From Lichenostomus cassidix (lineage: Eukaryota > Chordata > Aves > Passeriformes > Meliphagidae): a DNA stretch of 64,000 nucleotides. This document shows, piece after piece, positions 25,800 to 40,300 of the stretch. Position 1 is the stretch's first letter. The number at the start of each line of letters is the position of its first letter. The translations under genes were made by a program, and so were the position numbers. The notes below the pieces were generated by a model, which saw only the letters and a list, made by a program, of their open reading frames with translations, was not told the DNA's origin and did not search any database. The stretch lies in the NCBI GenBank assembly GCA_008360975.2, contig CM039211.1, positions 70,763,965 through 70,827,964 on the forward strand, given 5' to 3'.

Positions 25800-28700
25800 A
25801 ACATGTTTAAAAACTACATTTAAGATCAAAAGAATAAATAGTACACTTTGGGATTTTTTGTTTTCCTGGTGGCAAACCAAAAAGTGTTTGACTGAAACCT
25901 GTTTAGTGCTAAAGTGTGTTCAGGGGATCAAGTAGTTAAAACCAAGAATTTTGTGTCCTTATTGGTGTTCTGATCCTGGATTTTTCTTGTTGCTGGGCTC
26001 TGGCTCAGTTTTAGCAGCTGCAGGTGTGAGACGGTGTGAAGCCTTTAACGAACACATCTTTTGCTTGTGACTATGTGAAGTATTTTGCACTCAGCAACAT
26101 CTCATTTGGCTGAATAAATAAAAAATTCTAAACAAACATCCTTTGCAAAGGCAAAGTGCTGTGTATTTCTGTTTTGGACTCAGCACTTACTGAATGTGTA
26201 AATATGCATCAGCATGGCTTGTGGTATGTGTGATTAGATGCTACATGGAGAGTTTTATTGTTTTATAGTTACTGCATCAGCAGCAATGGAGCACGGAGTA
26301 CATGAAATTTAGATAATTTTGGATAGAAAACAAGTAGTATTAGTTACAGATATTGCCTTATCCAGTAGTGAATCTGTGTTTTTTTCTTGTATTTGCAACA
26401 CAAACTTTAAGATGAGCATGGCTGGAACTCTGTGATCTTCTTCCTCTCCTGTTTCAACATGCAAGTATAACCCATTGATACAAAAATATGGGACACTCGT
26501 TTCATGTAATATGAAGCTGACAAACGACCAGATACTTACATAAATCCTTTAAATGACTAAGGAAAGCTTATTTAATGCTCTCAACTGACATCCTCATTAC
26601 TGCTGTTCAACAGCACAAGGCTATTCATGCAATCTGGCTCACATGCCATTGTTTGGAAACCATCAAAACCACAGACAGCCACACGCTGAGATACAATAAT
26701 TGTCAAGTCTGTAGTGCATATTTTCTAGGATTGTTTAATGCTGGCACAGTCAGTGTGCCAAAAAATGCATAATCAAACAGGCAGTACTCTTCATTGCGGC
26801 CATCCCATTGGGGTTTGAAAATCGCTCAAATTCAACCCAGTAGCAGAAAATGATAAAGGGGAGACACGTTAGGACCTTGGAATAGAAGCTACCTAGCAGA
26901 AATGGCAAGTATACCATTATGTCAGAAGGTTTTTGATGCATTGGTGCAAAAGTTCACCATTGTGTGTGGACGAAATCAACTGCTAGGAAGCAAGGTTGAA
27001 GTAAAGTCTTTCAAATTTCAAGTCTGAAGAAACAGATGGAGGTCAGCCAAAAATATCAATTATTGTCACAAGTCCCCTGAGGTGCCTTGGCCTGGGTTTT
27101 GTGGATCATTTCAATGATTAATACCCGCCAGCAGCTGGTATTACTGGATGAAATGAGGGGATCTACTTGGGTTTTGCACAGTTTGGCACCTCTTGTTCAT
27201 TTGTCCAGGAAATATTAATGATTAGTCCCAGAACATCTCAGCTCATCCACATCTGGGATAAAGGACAGAGTGACATTCATTGCACTTCTTTATGGGACTG
27301 TCCTTTTTTTATGACATATTAGAGTAAAAACTGAAAAATAAGGCAGTTGTTTATCCTGTCTGTGCCAAATCTAAGGACAGAGGATAAAGGCACAATAATG
27401 GATTAGGAGCATGCTTCCCTAAATAGCAATATTGGCCAATTATTGGCCAATTCTTGAAAAAAATCCAGAAGGTTTTTAGGATCTCTGGAAGATGATGAGC
27501 ACGAAGGCAGCAGAGGTGGCATTTTTTCAGCAGCATGTTTTAATGCCTGGACTATTTTTTTCTCTACCTGAAAAAGCTGACCAGACATAAATTGATATTC
27601 TACTATTTGGCTGGATTTTTTTTTCCCTGTGAGGAAAAATTTATTCAATACGGCTGCCAGATATGTAGGAATCTGGGACATATGCACAACATGTGTGGAA
27701 AAGAGCTTGGCGCATTCACAGTTAGTCTGACACACCTGGGAAACATCAGACTTGCAGAACAAATGATCTGTGCATCATGGATGGCTTGGGTTGACTGAAC
27801 ACAGAGAGAGGAGACAGGAGTAAAGTGTCCTGCAGCTGCACACCGCTGGACTCACCGAGCATCCCAGGAATGCGCGCATGTTTCTCTCTGGGGTTGAAAG
27901 TGGAGCATGTGAGTCAAGGGATATTTGAAGACACCATGTGCAGTCACCACACAGGACATACCTGACCAAAATCGTGACTCAGCACAAATACAACTTCATA
28001 CAGGTGTTCCCGGCTTTCATTCAGACTACTTTTGGCGTCAGAAACTTCCATTGAAGTTTCCGTTGGCATTCAGTGTCAAAAGTTTTGCTGTTTTGAAAAC
28101 TTTATCTATTACTGTAGCACAGTGACCTCAAAGGGTTTGTCCCAGGCTCCCTGTGACAGTGATATCACATAGGATATCATATAGGATTGAAGCTGCAGAA
28201 GTTATTTATTAATATAAACCAGCAAACCAATTTACAAAGAGTAGATACCTTTCAGTAGATAGATAGATGATAGATGTATTTTTGTAATTAAAAAAACAAC
28301 TAACTTTCCCCTCAAAAATGTTAGGAAAATTGAAAAAAATAGAAGTAAAATAACTAGAAGTAAATTTACCTTCTCTGGGTTACTTAGGTAGGTGGAAGTA
28401 GGACAGAAAGGAGAATGTCTTGAGCACTGTTTCTCAGTCTTTTAAATCTACAAGCCTTCAGTTTGCTCAAGAATTAAAACCCCACAAAACATTCTGGTGA
28501 CAAGGTCAAATTTTATTTTCCAATACAGCTGCAGAACTGTTGTGTTAAACATTGTCTTGAAATTTTATTTGCTTTCATTTTCCTCCATATGTTTTATTTA
28601 ATTCCTTCCTAAAAAAAAAAAAAAAGGAAAAAAAAAAGGCAATTAAAAGTATTTTCCAGAGCATCTTCTGTCTTACATAATTAGCCCAAAGGCAGAGTTA

Positions 28701-31700
28701 GACAACCACAGCTCTGGTTACATTCTCTCAGAGACACATAACTGAACGCCTGAAAAAGTGGAACTTGTATGCAAAACTTCAAAACATTAAAACATTTTAC
28801 TGCAGACATGATGGAAAGGGATTGACTTTCTCAGATGGAGCAGTAGATCCCCAGGAGTAATATATCTTATTGAAAAAAGAACTAATGGCAGGATTTGTAC
28901 TGAAAAAAAATACTACAAAAACAAGTTAGTAAAAGAAAACACCTGAAAAAAAAAAAAACCGCAAGAGAACATACATGTAATGGTTTGAAGCCTTCCAGAT
29001 AATTCAGAATATAATGGAACACAAGTATAATTTGCCATGGAGGAGAGAAATTAAAGTGAAGTGCCTGTTCACCCATGTGTAAACCTAAGGTTAATAATTC
29101 ATTCTTGCTCCACAGAGTTGTTCCAGTGAGATGTGATTAATTAATGTTTATAAAATACTTTACAATCCTTGAGTTTCCAGAGTCTTACTATATATAAATC
29201 CATGTGATGATGGAGATTACTCATGTGATTTTATTACTGCTGTCTTTGTGTCTGATCTCACAAAATTTCTAAAATTTTAGCCTCAAATTGAAATGTTAGG
29301 GCATCATCTAATTTTGGCATCTTTACCTATGATTTCATCACAGTTAGGAGGGCACCAGAAAAACAGATGTAATTCCCAAAAGCTGAAATGACTCATGCTA
29401 ACACTACAGCCCCAAAGCAAGGAAAATCTTTATAAAGAGCTGCAATGGGATGTGAAGGGTGTGACAGAATATTGAAGTAATTTATATGCTATATTACATT
29501 TTTCATCATTAAACTTCAGGGATTCTATCTAGCACTAGATGTTTGAGATGTTTGTGAGCATTACTTGTGGTCCTCTGAAGAAAAATCTGTGACAGAGCAA
29601 GGAATTTTCACTGTTATTATCTTCTTCTTTAAAAAAAAAATATATTTTTTTGTCTTATAGATCATAAGCTAATAGAAGACATTGTAATTAACCAGTAGCA
29701 GCCTTTTTTTTTCTAATAGCTAATTAAATCGACAGCATTATCATCTTGGAATAAAAGACCCCAAATAAGCTAGATAATAAAAACAGTAAAAGGATTTCTC
29801 ATTGGCTAAATTTTCTAATTAAAACAATTCTTGTGTGGCCCAGCTCTGCACGGCTGCACATGTGCTATGTCTTTTTTGATTTACCTGCTTTTTCAATAAC
29901 TTATAAATCAATTTGCCAAATCACAACTACGTTTGATAAAAGAGTGTGTATCTCAGATGAAATTTTAAGAAGGTGCATCAAATTAAGTGGGCAGGGAGAA
30001 GAGAGAAAGCCTGACAGTATTCTAGCTGAGGTATTTCTTCAGCTACACTGAAAAAAAACCCAAAACCTCTGCTTTTCATTGACACCAGAGACTGCACACA
30101 AGGAACAATCCAAAAATATTATCTGGATGCAATGAAATTTTTAATTCATTCATTCAATTTTTGGGTTGGAAGAAATTAAGAGATTAATTGACAGTGTCAA
30201 ACCATGCCAGAAAGTAAATCTACAAGGCAGCAAGTCTCCTTGCTTCTGATCCTTCTTCACAGATAGACATTCTGTTTTGCTTTGTAAGTGAATGAGAAGA
30301 GCTGAAGTTGAGAAGGATCCAGAATAAAGGAATTTGAGGTAAATTCAATACCATATATTGAGTGTGCATTAGAATGTTCTAGGACATGGATGTCAATAGG
30401 AACCAAATACCCCATCCCTATGCCAGGAAATTGATCAGACTTTAAAAGCAAGGAGCCTGCATGTTAATTGTTTACAGAGAAAGGTCTTTCTACTCTTCTA
30501 ATTACCAAACGATGTCTGAGAATTACTCAGGGAAGGTGTTGTTTGGAATAAAGAAAGCTGGTAAATGTTTTGTCAGATCAGTATCATATAAAAACCACAT
30601 TTCAGAGCCCATGAATATTTTCCATCTCATCTCAATTTATGTTATAGACACAGACATTGCATACTAAAAATATTTTTAACTTAATCTAACATTTACTTAT
30701 CTTGATGGCATTTTGCTTGCTTCTGATGGGTTTTGTTAGCTGTAATGAAATGGAGTAAAGTAGGATGATAGGAAAAAAAAATCCCAAAACAGGAGTTAAG
30801 AAAACAAGAAAGATTTGACATTCCTGCCACCATCACAACAATCCTTCATGGGCAATGAGATTGCATTTCTTTCCTCTCCTTTGAAGCCTGGGTTTGCTGA
30901 TGGGAAAAAAAAATAACTATAATGGATTGTGACCAGACATACTCAGAATATAAACTCTGTGTGAATGGAACTGAGCTGCCCTCCTGAAAATAAAATGTAA
31001 ATCAGGAACTTTTGTGCATTCTACAAAATCCTAGGGATCCAGTTTTGGGAATATGCTAATGGAGTGGTCTCAGCAAGGCTGTTGAAATCACTGAGCAGCA
31101 ATAGTTTAAAGCATTCCCAAAGGTGGTGCAAAGTGAGCCAGGATTGTGCAGAACTAATATTTGACTCAGCTATATTATGTGATGTCTCAGACTCAGATCC
31201 CTTGCCTGCATTTAATCAAGGTTATTGAGTATTTTGGACTCAACAAAATGAGGCTGAAATTTGGAAGTCCTGAGAGATCTGACTCCATATAATTATTTGT
31301 ATCATCACTGAAGATAATAAAATATATGTTAGAACGTTTTTGGATTATAGAACCATAGTATGCTTGGTTAAGGTGATGAGAAAGCTGAATTTTCTCTGCA
31401 TTTTTCGATTTATTGTTAATTACTATGAGGTTTTGCTCTATAAATTGTACTGACACTCAGAATTTGAAAATGGATGCCAATTTTTTGTAATAATTTATTA
31501 AAAAATGTGCAGAAGTGCTACACGGAGTAAAATAATAAAACTATTTAGAAAAGATTTATAGCACTTCATGTGGTGGAGAATCTATGGCTTAAGATCATTA
31601 TTATTTTGCCTTTCTGCTCCCAGATCTGACAACATATGAGGGTAGATTTACCAGTGGATATTCAACAGCTAAGGATTATAAAACACATAGATCACTTGTG

Positions 31701-34215
31701 AAAGATTGTTTACAGTGACAAAAAGTATGCCAAAACCCATTTCTTTTCCTCCCAAAACTCTCTTTTGTGTTCTCACATTTAAACATTCACCATAACAGAG
31801 GTGCATAGACAAACACATTTGGGTGCACAACTGAACCCCATCATGCAAAATCCCATAATGAAACAGCTCCTTACTCATCTGGTAGAGCTGGAGGCAGGAT
31901 TTACAAAGGGTGTTTTACTACCACTAACAACCACCCTAAAAAAAAAAACCAAACAAACAAACAAACAAAAAAAAAACCTCCCCCCCCAAAAAAAAAACCC
32001 AAACTCATGATGAATTTAAGGAAATAATGATAATAATGTCATTGCTAATGGTGATGCACTGATGTTATTGTTCAGGGTTCACTTATTTTACTCCAAAGAG
32101 GAAAATTAACAAGAAAGACTTGAGGACAGAATGGATACGTTTAGAAAAAAGGCTGAACTTGCAGTAACGATTTTAGGCTGAAATAGACAGGACTTTCTAT
32201 AAAGAGCTCTTTGCACAGATTTCTGACCTTTTCAGAAACAAAGCTTCCCACACTGCAAGAGGATGTGAAAACATGCCAACATCCTCGTGAATCTTCCTCA
32301 CTTGACATATTCCTTGTGCCTAATTTCCTTAATATGGTCCTTATTTTCTGTGCCCCAGCAAAAAATCTAGGATCCTCTTAAGCAATATTTTTTTCTCTTT
32401 AAAGCTACGTCACCCATGACCAGTGTCCACTTTTGTCCACTTTCCTCCCCTTCAAAACAGGTGATAAATAGAAAATAACCTCAAAATACATCCAGCCAAA
32501 GGAAGCTTTATAAACTACAGTTGCACAACACATCTGCCTTGATTTCTTTCACACTGGTGTCAAGAGCAAATCACCTATTTAGTTTGGTGAAAACAGAGTT
32601 AAATCACTTATCAAACCCTTGTTATAGGAGCACAAAATATTTAGACAACATCATCTACTACCAAGTGCTTGGTTTAGCATGTTGGATGAGCTGCAGGAAG
32701 TATACTAATGAAATTACTGTCATTTGGGAAACAGCCCACTCTCTGGAAGCTTGCCTGGATGATTTGATCTGAATCCAACATAACTTGGAATTTTTATCTT
32801 TTTTTTAACCGAAACATACAGTAATGCAAATATGTTAGTGAACACTATCTTCATAAAAACCTGCTGCTGTACTAAGATATTCCAGGCTGTTCAAGAATTT
32901 TCATTTTTAAGTCTGTAGGAAAATCAACTATTTTTGGCCCTCTTACCTGGAATTATCATAGTAATGAAAGTCCCAGTTTCTCAGCTGAGAGTTGAAATGA
33001 AGCCTTTGTGCCCAGCAAGATTTAAGCCTTTGTATTACAGTGTTTTTGTCTCACCATATGTTTAGAATATCACAAAAAACAGAATCACCTTGGCAACATT
33101 ATTTCTACTGCTCCAGTGAGATAGTGGTTTTATACAACTGCTAGTACTGGTCAGTCCCTTAATTACAGCAGAGACCTGGTAAAAATTAAGCATGTTTTTT
33201 ACAACAGGCAGCAGCATCCTTACAAAATGCTTCCAATCTTCATTTTCAGATCTAGGTGTTTACAGTTTTATCTTCAGGAAGATGCTCAGACAGATATGTC
33301 TTTTGAAATTTTGACAGAAACTGTAAAAGTAACTACCATGCTCCAAGTCAAGGCATGTGAACTGGAAGACAGCAAAGATTCCACTTCTACCACAGAATTT
33401 AGAAATTTAAATTCATGTACCAAAATGCTTGCCCAAATCCTCTGTTGCATATCACACTTTAATAACTTCCATAGTTGTCTTAGTTTGGTGTAGGCTCAGA
33501 CTTTGAAAAAAAAAGGGAGATCTGGAGCCATCTCAGATGATCAGTTCAGGCCCTTGGATGGATGAATTCTCTGACTTAGAACTCCTGAATCAAGAGTGAT
33601 CTACATTTGCTATCCTAGCCTGCTCTTCTCAGTCCATTTCAAGAGAGACTAAACACTTTTAGGTGCTTAAATACAGCAGAAGGCACAAGCCTAAGACAGG
33701 TGTTTAAGTCAGAGCTCTAAACAAGCCACTAAATTATGAAGTGACCAGGATCTCATACACTCTCCTTAAACACTGCTTTCTGCAGACTAAATCAATTATT
33801 TTCCAGGGATGGCCTTTAAATCCCATTGTTCATCTCCCAGCACTTTTTACACTTTGATCAAAGAATTTAGAAACCCTCTTTGGACACTGGATTTAGCAGA
33901 CAGGGAGTAAAACCTCCTCACATTAAGTTTGGGTTGTTTTTCACTTTCTGGTGGTGTGTGTTGAGGAGAGATGTGAGATGAGGTTTTCATGGATGTGAGT
34001 CTGCATATGTGCTTTTTTCTACATTACTCACCTCTATCAGAAGGCAGAACTTTTGTCAGTTGGCTGCCCACACATGCGTAGTTTTTTGGGTTTTATTTTT
34101 TTGTTTGTTAGTTTTCTTTTTCTTTTTTTAACGTGATATATTTACTCTTAAATAGGTATGAGATGTGGTGGAAAATAAGCAGTTTTTTTTTTTTTCTTGC
34201 GATAAAATGAAAACA
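25800..34215. other. Unique AT-rich intergenic DNA
   Basis: No gene was found. A short GATA run lies near 28257-28275 and A-tracts near 28611-28637. A weak CR1-like phrase (TTTTTGGGTTGGAAGAAATT) at about 30160-30180 is too short to call. The rest is non-repetitive. Confidence 0.5.
31936..32002. repeat. A/C-rich low-complexity tract
   Basis: A-runs alternate with (AAAC)n and a C8 run. It is a simple-sequence tract with no further content. Confidence 0.85.
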
Positions 34216-34220
34216 TTTAA

Positions 34221-34485
34221 TAGAACCATAGAATTGTTAGAGCCTGGAATAAAATGGACTTTAAAGCTCATCTCATTCCTCCTCTACCCAGGTTGCTCCA
34301 AGTCCAATCCAACCTGGCCTTGGACAATTCCAGGGATCCAGGGGCAGCCACAGCTTCTGTGGGAAACATGTGCCAGGGCTTCACCACCTTCACAGGGAAG
34401 ATTTTTTTACAAACAGCCAATCTAAACCTACGCTTCCTCATCTTGAGGCTTTTCCCTCTTGTCCTGTGACTGTGAAAAATCATAT
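34221..34485 (-). mobile_element. CR1: CR1 LINE 3' region fragment
   Basis: The plus strand reads, in reverse CR1 order, AACCATAGAATTGTTAGAGC, CAGGTTGCTCCAAGTCCAAT, TTCCAGGGATCCAGGGGCAG, TGTGCCAGGGCTTCACCACC, TTTCCCTCTTGTCCTGTGAC. The element is about 265 bp, points left and is 5'-truncated. Confidence 0.9.
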
Positions 34486-34489
34486 TAGT

Positions 34490-36205
34490 AGGGGGCTTCT
34501 AAAGATATATTTAAGCACGAGCAACTAAATTTTCTACAGATATAATTTTTCTCTTATTACTTAACAAAATATCTTGTGCTCCCAGAGACAACTTCATGGG
34601 ATAGGAAGGCTAGGTTTCTTGATTTGGTGCAGAAGTGAACATGCCTTTCTGGAAATGGTAGGATTTCCCAAAAATGTTATGTCATCCATCTCACTGAAGG
34701 TGACTTAACTCATCCTTTGAAGGTCTCTCCAAACATCACAGAGAGAGATTTTATTACAACTTGAGTTATTTGAAAGTCCCCATATATAATCTGAAAAAAG
34801 GCTATGAACATCTTCATCTTTACCATTTCTTTTTCTCTTCAATGTATGAAGCTGAAAATGCACCCATGGTGCTGGACAACCACTAAAAACTCAATTATAC
34901 TCAAGGTTTGATATGTGAAATGTGGTGTGAAAAATTATATTTATAGATTATATTCCAGATTTTTTATTTAAAAAGTGGCGTGGAAAAATAACAATGGTCT
35001 AGAACTAAAGTGATGCTGTCCTCCTGGACAGTGGTGTAAAAATCCAGATGATATCAAGGATGGAAAAATAAAGCTTCCTCCATCTCCTTCCATTTCAGAT
35101 TGTAATTTCCCCATATTTTAAGCCAGATGTCTAACAAGTCATATTAGCTGAGATCAGTGATGGTTACAAAAACGTAAAAACCTATGTAATTTCTTCATTT
35201 TCTCTGATTGTTAAACACATTTTTCAAGCCTAGGACTACTTAGGTCCTGAGGCTGGGTTTGTAAGACAGCTGGAGGCAGTCAAGTTAAAACTGACACAGC
35301 TCTGCCCTCATCCTTGTGCTGCTGGATTTGTAGTGCTAAACTGGCAGAAAATTCATCATTTAGCTCCTCTTGATTTGCTGAGTGACATTCTGCTCCATGG
35401 GCTCAGCTGATGCTGACCAGCTCACAAAAAGGGTCACTGGCTATGAGTTCTGCACTGAGCAAGAGGCAATGCCAGAGCTTTACATCCTTCCTGGACATGG
35501 AGGAATCTAGGGAATGTCACTGCCACAAAGAAAGACTTTCCAGAGAAACTCTCCTAGGAAGACAAAGCTGATTATCTGCAGCTATCAAACAGCCCATTCA
35601 AAAAAGAAAAAAATCAACAAAACATGACCAACCAACAAACCAAACCAAGGAAACCTGAAACACTAGATAATTCTCTAGTGTTTACTAGATAGAATTTGAC
35701 CTGGGTACAAGAAGAACATGCAAAGCATTCCTTATAATGAAAAAAACAACTTTAATATTTTCAGCCAAGAAATTATAGATTTGTAGTTAATATATTGATT
35801 TTATACATAAATAACTTTTGTTATTTTTACATCTGATCTGCAAAAATTGTGATCTTAAAAGTATTTATGTCATATAGCAAAATTAATTCACTCTAAGACT
35901 ATGTTAATATAAAGGAAAATTCTCACTGAACAGAATGTAGCCACAGAAAGCAGTCAAGAAGCCAACTTACTAATATTGAAATTAATTTTAGAATCTTTCC
36001 TTATTTTTCACAAAGGATTGCCTAGTTTAAATGGTTCCAAAATCAAAAATTGATGAAACAACAAAAAAAAATCTTGCTGTTTTATGACATGGTTGCACAT
36101 TTTCATTCTTTACATGTTTTGGGGATTTTGAGGTACATTGGGGGGTAATAGCAGAGAATGTTCTTTTCAGTCACCTTTTAGACCCTTGGCTTTACCTGTG
36201 AGAGA
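34490..36205. other. Unique intergenic DNA with a small perfect hairpin
   Basis: No gene was found. The only structured item noticed is a 10-bp perfect inverted repeat with a 6-nt loop at 35658-35683. Confidence 0.5.
35658..35683. repeat. Perfect 10-bp inverted repeat (hairpin)
   Basis: AAACACTAGA and TCTAGTGTTT are exact reverse complements separated by TAATTC. There is no poly(U) tail or other context to suggest a role. Confidence 0.85.
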
Positions 36206-36211
36206 AGGACA

Positions 36212-36318
36212 CCTTCTGCTAGCAACCTAGTCCAGTGGAAGGTGTCCCTGCCCCTGGCAGGGGATTGGAACTGGATGTTTTCTAGGTCCCTCCCAGCCTA
36301 AACAATTGTGATTGTTAC
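36212..36318 (+). mobile_element. CR1: CR1 LINE 3' tail fragment
   Basis: GCAACCTAGTCCAGTGGAAG, GTGTCCCTGCCCCTGGCAGG, GGATTGGAACTGGATG and TCCCAGCCTAAACAATTGTG follow the CR1 3' end closely over about 105 bp. Confidence 0.85.
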
Positions 36319-36961
36319 AATGAACTTCCTGATAATTTTATAATTGATTTTCAAAAAGCCATAGAAAATAGAGTTTGGAGAGGATTTCTGAAATACCCCT
36401 GAAGCTTGGATTATAAAATCCACAAGTAATGTTACATTTTTTATTTCAATGCTCAGACGAGGCAATTGGAACTAAGGTAAAATAAATGTAACTGGACAGA
36501 AGCATGGAGAGTGATGCAGTGACAGTGTGGAGAAGGACCTCAAGTTCCCTACAAGTAGATGAGTAGCTGCTTTAAACATTTTTCTCCATTGGAGAAGACC
36601 CTTTGTAAAAAAAGAAAAAACAAAAAAAACTTGCTCAATGCAGTGCTTCTTCTAGACTCTAGTACTCATTTTCAAACAGCAAACTTGAAGGCTGCTCGTA
36701 TTTCTTCCTGATGGCCCATAGAAGCTGAACTTCTATCACATCTCAGAGCAGCTGCCACAATTCTCTCAAACTTATTTTGTATTTACAAGGCAACGAAAGA
36801 CACATAAACATCTTTGGTGTAGTATAGTCACTTGGAAATATGTCAGTAACAATTTTGCGGCTGCACTGGTCCCACACCAGTGTCACACATAGCACTCTGA
36901 GTTTATTCAAGGAACTACTGTGAGAAATGTGAGATAACTTGTTCCATTTGCAGTGAGAAAA

Positions 36962-37005
36962 ACAACAGTTTTGGGTTTTTTTTTTGTTTTTTTTGGTTTT
37001 TTTTT
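36962..37005. repeat. T-rich tract with G interruptions
   Basis: Runs of T8-T10 are separated by G or GG. It is simple sequence only. Confidence 0.8.
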
Positions 37006-37099
37006 AATGGTGATTACTTTAGAGGGCAGCCTTGCAATTTTGTGTTAGACAAGAGTATCTGGCCCCATGGCACAGAGTGGGTGAATACATATGGCCCTG

Positions 37100-37302
37100 T
37101 CTGTGAGGGTGGTGAGGCTCTGGCAAAGGGTGCTCAGAGAAACTGTGGCTACCCCATCCCTGGAAGTGTTCTGGGCCAGATTGGATGTGGCTCTGAGTGA
37201 CCTGGGCTAGTGGAAGACGTCCCTGCCCATGTCAGGGAGTTGGAATGAGGTTACCATTAAGGTCCCTTCCAATCCAACCTATTCCAGAATTCTGTGATTT
37301 AC
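37100..37302 (+). mobile_element. CR1: CR1 LINE 3' tail fragment
   Basis: GAGGGTGGTGAGGCTCTGGC, ACCCCATCCCTGGAAGTGTT, TGACCTGGGCTAGTGGAAGA, GCCCATGTCAGGGAGTTGG, and GGTCCCTTCCAATCCAACC, ending at AATTCTGTGATT. About 200 bp, oriented right. Confidence 0.92.
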
Positions 37303-37304
37303 TC

Positions 37305-40300
37305 CTCTAGAGTTCTGATGGTAATACCTTCTCAGCTGGGTTTGGCATCATTTGAATATTGGCGTGGGTCAGGAATCATCCCATGCAAGTAGGACACAAC
37401 GAAATACCTACATTTGGTGAGGCTGTGTTTGTTTCCTGTGATCTCACAAATACCTACCTGCCCAAGAAGCCTATTGGGATGTCCCAGGGTGTTCTGCAGG
37501 GCTTCCAGCATCTTCTATGGAAAGATAAGTGCCTTGGGTCCCTCAAAACACAAGAAAAACCCACATTTAGCTGTTGAAATCAAGCTCTAGCAGTCCAAAT
37601 GCTGTTTTCTGCAGATAATATACAGAGAAATTTGTGAACTTACATGATGCTTGTGCCTACTCTACAATCGGATCAGGAGAGGAAAATAATTTGTGTTTCT
37701 CCAGGTCTTTCAGGAAGGTCTTGTGCAGCTATAACTGGACACAGAAGGTTTAGCCTTTTGCTTGGATGCAAAAGTTTACAGGTTCATAAACAGGTTCCAG
37801 AACAATTTCATGAAAGGGACTCAGTTGAGGATCAGTCATTTCACGGATATAACTTCTGACTCAGATAGTTTCTAGTGAACAGTGCTTGAAGGAAGATAGA
37901 GAACATATCTGCATGTGTTTTTATGCACTTTCTGGGGATTCTGCTTGGGCCTCAGCAGGAAAGGGTCATTTATTTGGATGCAGTATGAAACATACACTCT
38001 GTTTTATTGTGAACCTTTAATTAAGGTAAGGCAATGTGAAATATACCAAAACAAGAATCTACAGAAAGAGTCTAATCTTTTAGGAGGCAAACCCATGATA
38101 AATGATAGTCGTGTTACTTAAGTCACCTCAAATGCTTAAACCGAGAAAACTCACTAAAAAATATAGCAAAAAATATACTAGAAACTGGTGGAAATGAAGT
38201 AGAACCCTATCCTTTTCAACTTATCATTTTCTAAAGATAAATGCAATTTATTTTTGGTTACATCATACTCAAACTTATTGCAAACCCAGGTATTGTTTTG
38301 TAGGCAGCAGCACAGCAGTCCCCTGCAGAAATGTGAAAGCTGGGGAGAGAAATGATCTATTAATCTGGGACAGTTCTTAGTAGGACAAGACATAGTGCTT
38401 TATCTTGTCTAAATATAGGTGACCTAAATGTAAAGGCCTTTACCAGTTCCCTTGCAAGCCTTGCCTACCATTTAATGTGTCTCAACAGTTGGGAGTTAGC
38501 CAAATATTGAGCTTCTATTTACTTTTTTCTGCTAGTGCTGATTAATGTACATACCCAAAGTCATCCCAGCAGATTCTGCTCTCTGACTGGCATACTTTTT
38601 GTACAGAGATTAAAAATACCTAAGAGAAGTCACATGCAAATACTCCACCAAGTGCCAAAAGCTTGTTCATCTTCACCATGAATTGTTACAACCCAAATTT
38701 GATGCACTTGAACACATTTAGCACTTATTTTAGGCAAATGTGGCCACATTGAAGCTATGCATTTAATTAGGCTACTTTTCATGGATTCCTTTGCAGTGAA
38801 AATAAAAGTATTAGGGTTTCTATGTTTAGGAAAATAGTGACTGAAAGATACCCAATGAGGCATATAGAAAATAGATGTAGTGGGTGTTATCAGTAAAATT
38901 ATGAAGCATATGATCTCTCTTTTTAAATCTGGTAGTACAAAGATGTGAAAAAAGAAAAAAAATCACCCTAATTTTACTTAGGATACAGACTGCAAGATAG
39001 ATGGGCACAGATTAAGTTCTGGGTGTCTCTCAGACACCCAGAGTGTCTCTCAGAATATTTGGGATATACAGAGTAAATATTTTCCACTGAGAAAGCTGTC
39101 ATATAGTGCCTGCCCTGCTCTGCAAGATAAAAAGAATACATACAGTTCCAAAACGGTAAAAAATGGTAAATTTTATTTATGTCTAGCATTCTGACACTTT
39201 TTGCTGGGGAAAAGAAAAATGTCAAGAAGAGCTGTTGTTCCCTGTTTGATCAGCACAGCTGGAGGATGGCTGGGAAAGGGCATCTGCCTTCAGATGCCTT
39301 CCCAGCAGTGATGGGAGCTCCTGCTCTTATTCACACCCATCCCAGGAGAAAGGAGCTGCTGCAGCCTGGAGGATTATTTTGGAAGAAATTCCTCCTCCAG
39401 GCTCTGACTGGGTGAGACCCACAGGTGACCATGGGTTTGTAAAACAGAGCCTGAGGTTCAGCACTCACTCACTGCTGGTCAACCATTTGGCAACAGAAAA
39501 ATATGTGGGTCTGCAGGTTCTGTGTGGTGTCTGGAACATGCTGGCCAAGGAGGACAGGTTGCTTCAGTATCAGGATGACAATCAGCAGAGTCACATGTGT
39601 GTCAGCGAAATTATTGATGCTATTTGATGTCCAAGGTGTACAGTGGTCTTCAAATTTGCTCTTAATCTACAACATATAACCCATGATGGGCAATATTCCA
39701 ACTTGTCAGACCTCCTTATCCATTAAAAGTGAAGATTTTTTTTTGTGCCACAATATAGCTTTTGCTCTCCCATCTATTTCAATCACTGTGATTCCCTGTA
39801 AGGATTTTTATCACTCATTGGCAAGTGGATTGAAAAAACTCTGTCAGCTGAAAGAACAGAGATTGTACTGAGTGTTCTCAAATTTCTCTGCAGCCCCTGA
39901 AGGTCTATCCTGGCTCAGAACTTTTATCACAGCAGTATTTTACAGCTTCTATAACTTAAGTTTTTCTGAAGTTTTTTGTTGGCAGGTACAGCATATTCTC
40001 TTAGGCTTTGTGGTTTCATCTATCTTTCTTCTCATCTTTCATCCATATCATGGTAATCAACCCCTCACAGGTCAAAAAACTCTTCAAAGTACTCCTTTGA
40101 ACATCTGCCTCCTTAAAGACATCCCTGCTGTATTCTCTGATAACTTGGATCTCATCCAATTTTGCTAGATAAAGACTTAGGAGTATTCAGTGAACACCCT
40201 ATTAACTAAACAGGGGATGAGAAACAAGTTCCTACATTTTTCACTAACATCTGGTCTGAGCACAGTGGGAGGGAAAAAGCCAGCAGAGAATGATCTGCAT

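Noticed and set aside
25316..25804. Minus-strand frame of 162 codons
   Set aside because: It is the antisense of a CR1 3' region, so it is a by-product of the element.
30150..30225. CR1-like phrase TTTTTGGGTTGGAAG
   Set aside because: The match is too short and the following sequence does not continue the CR1 order.
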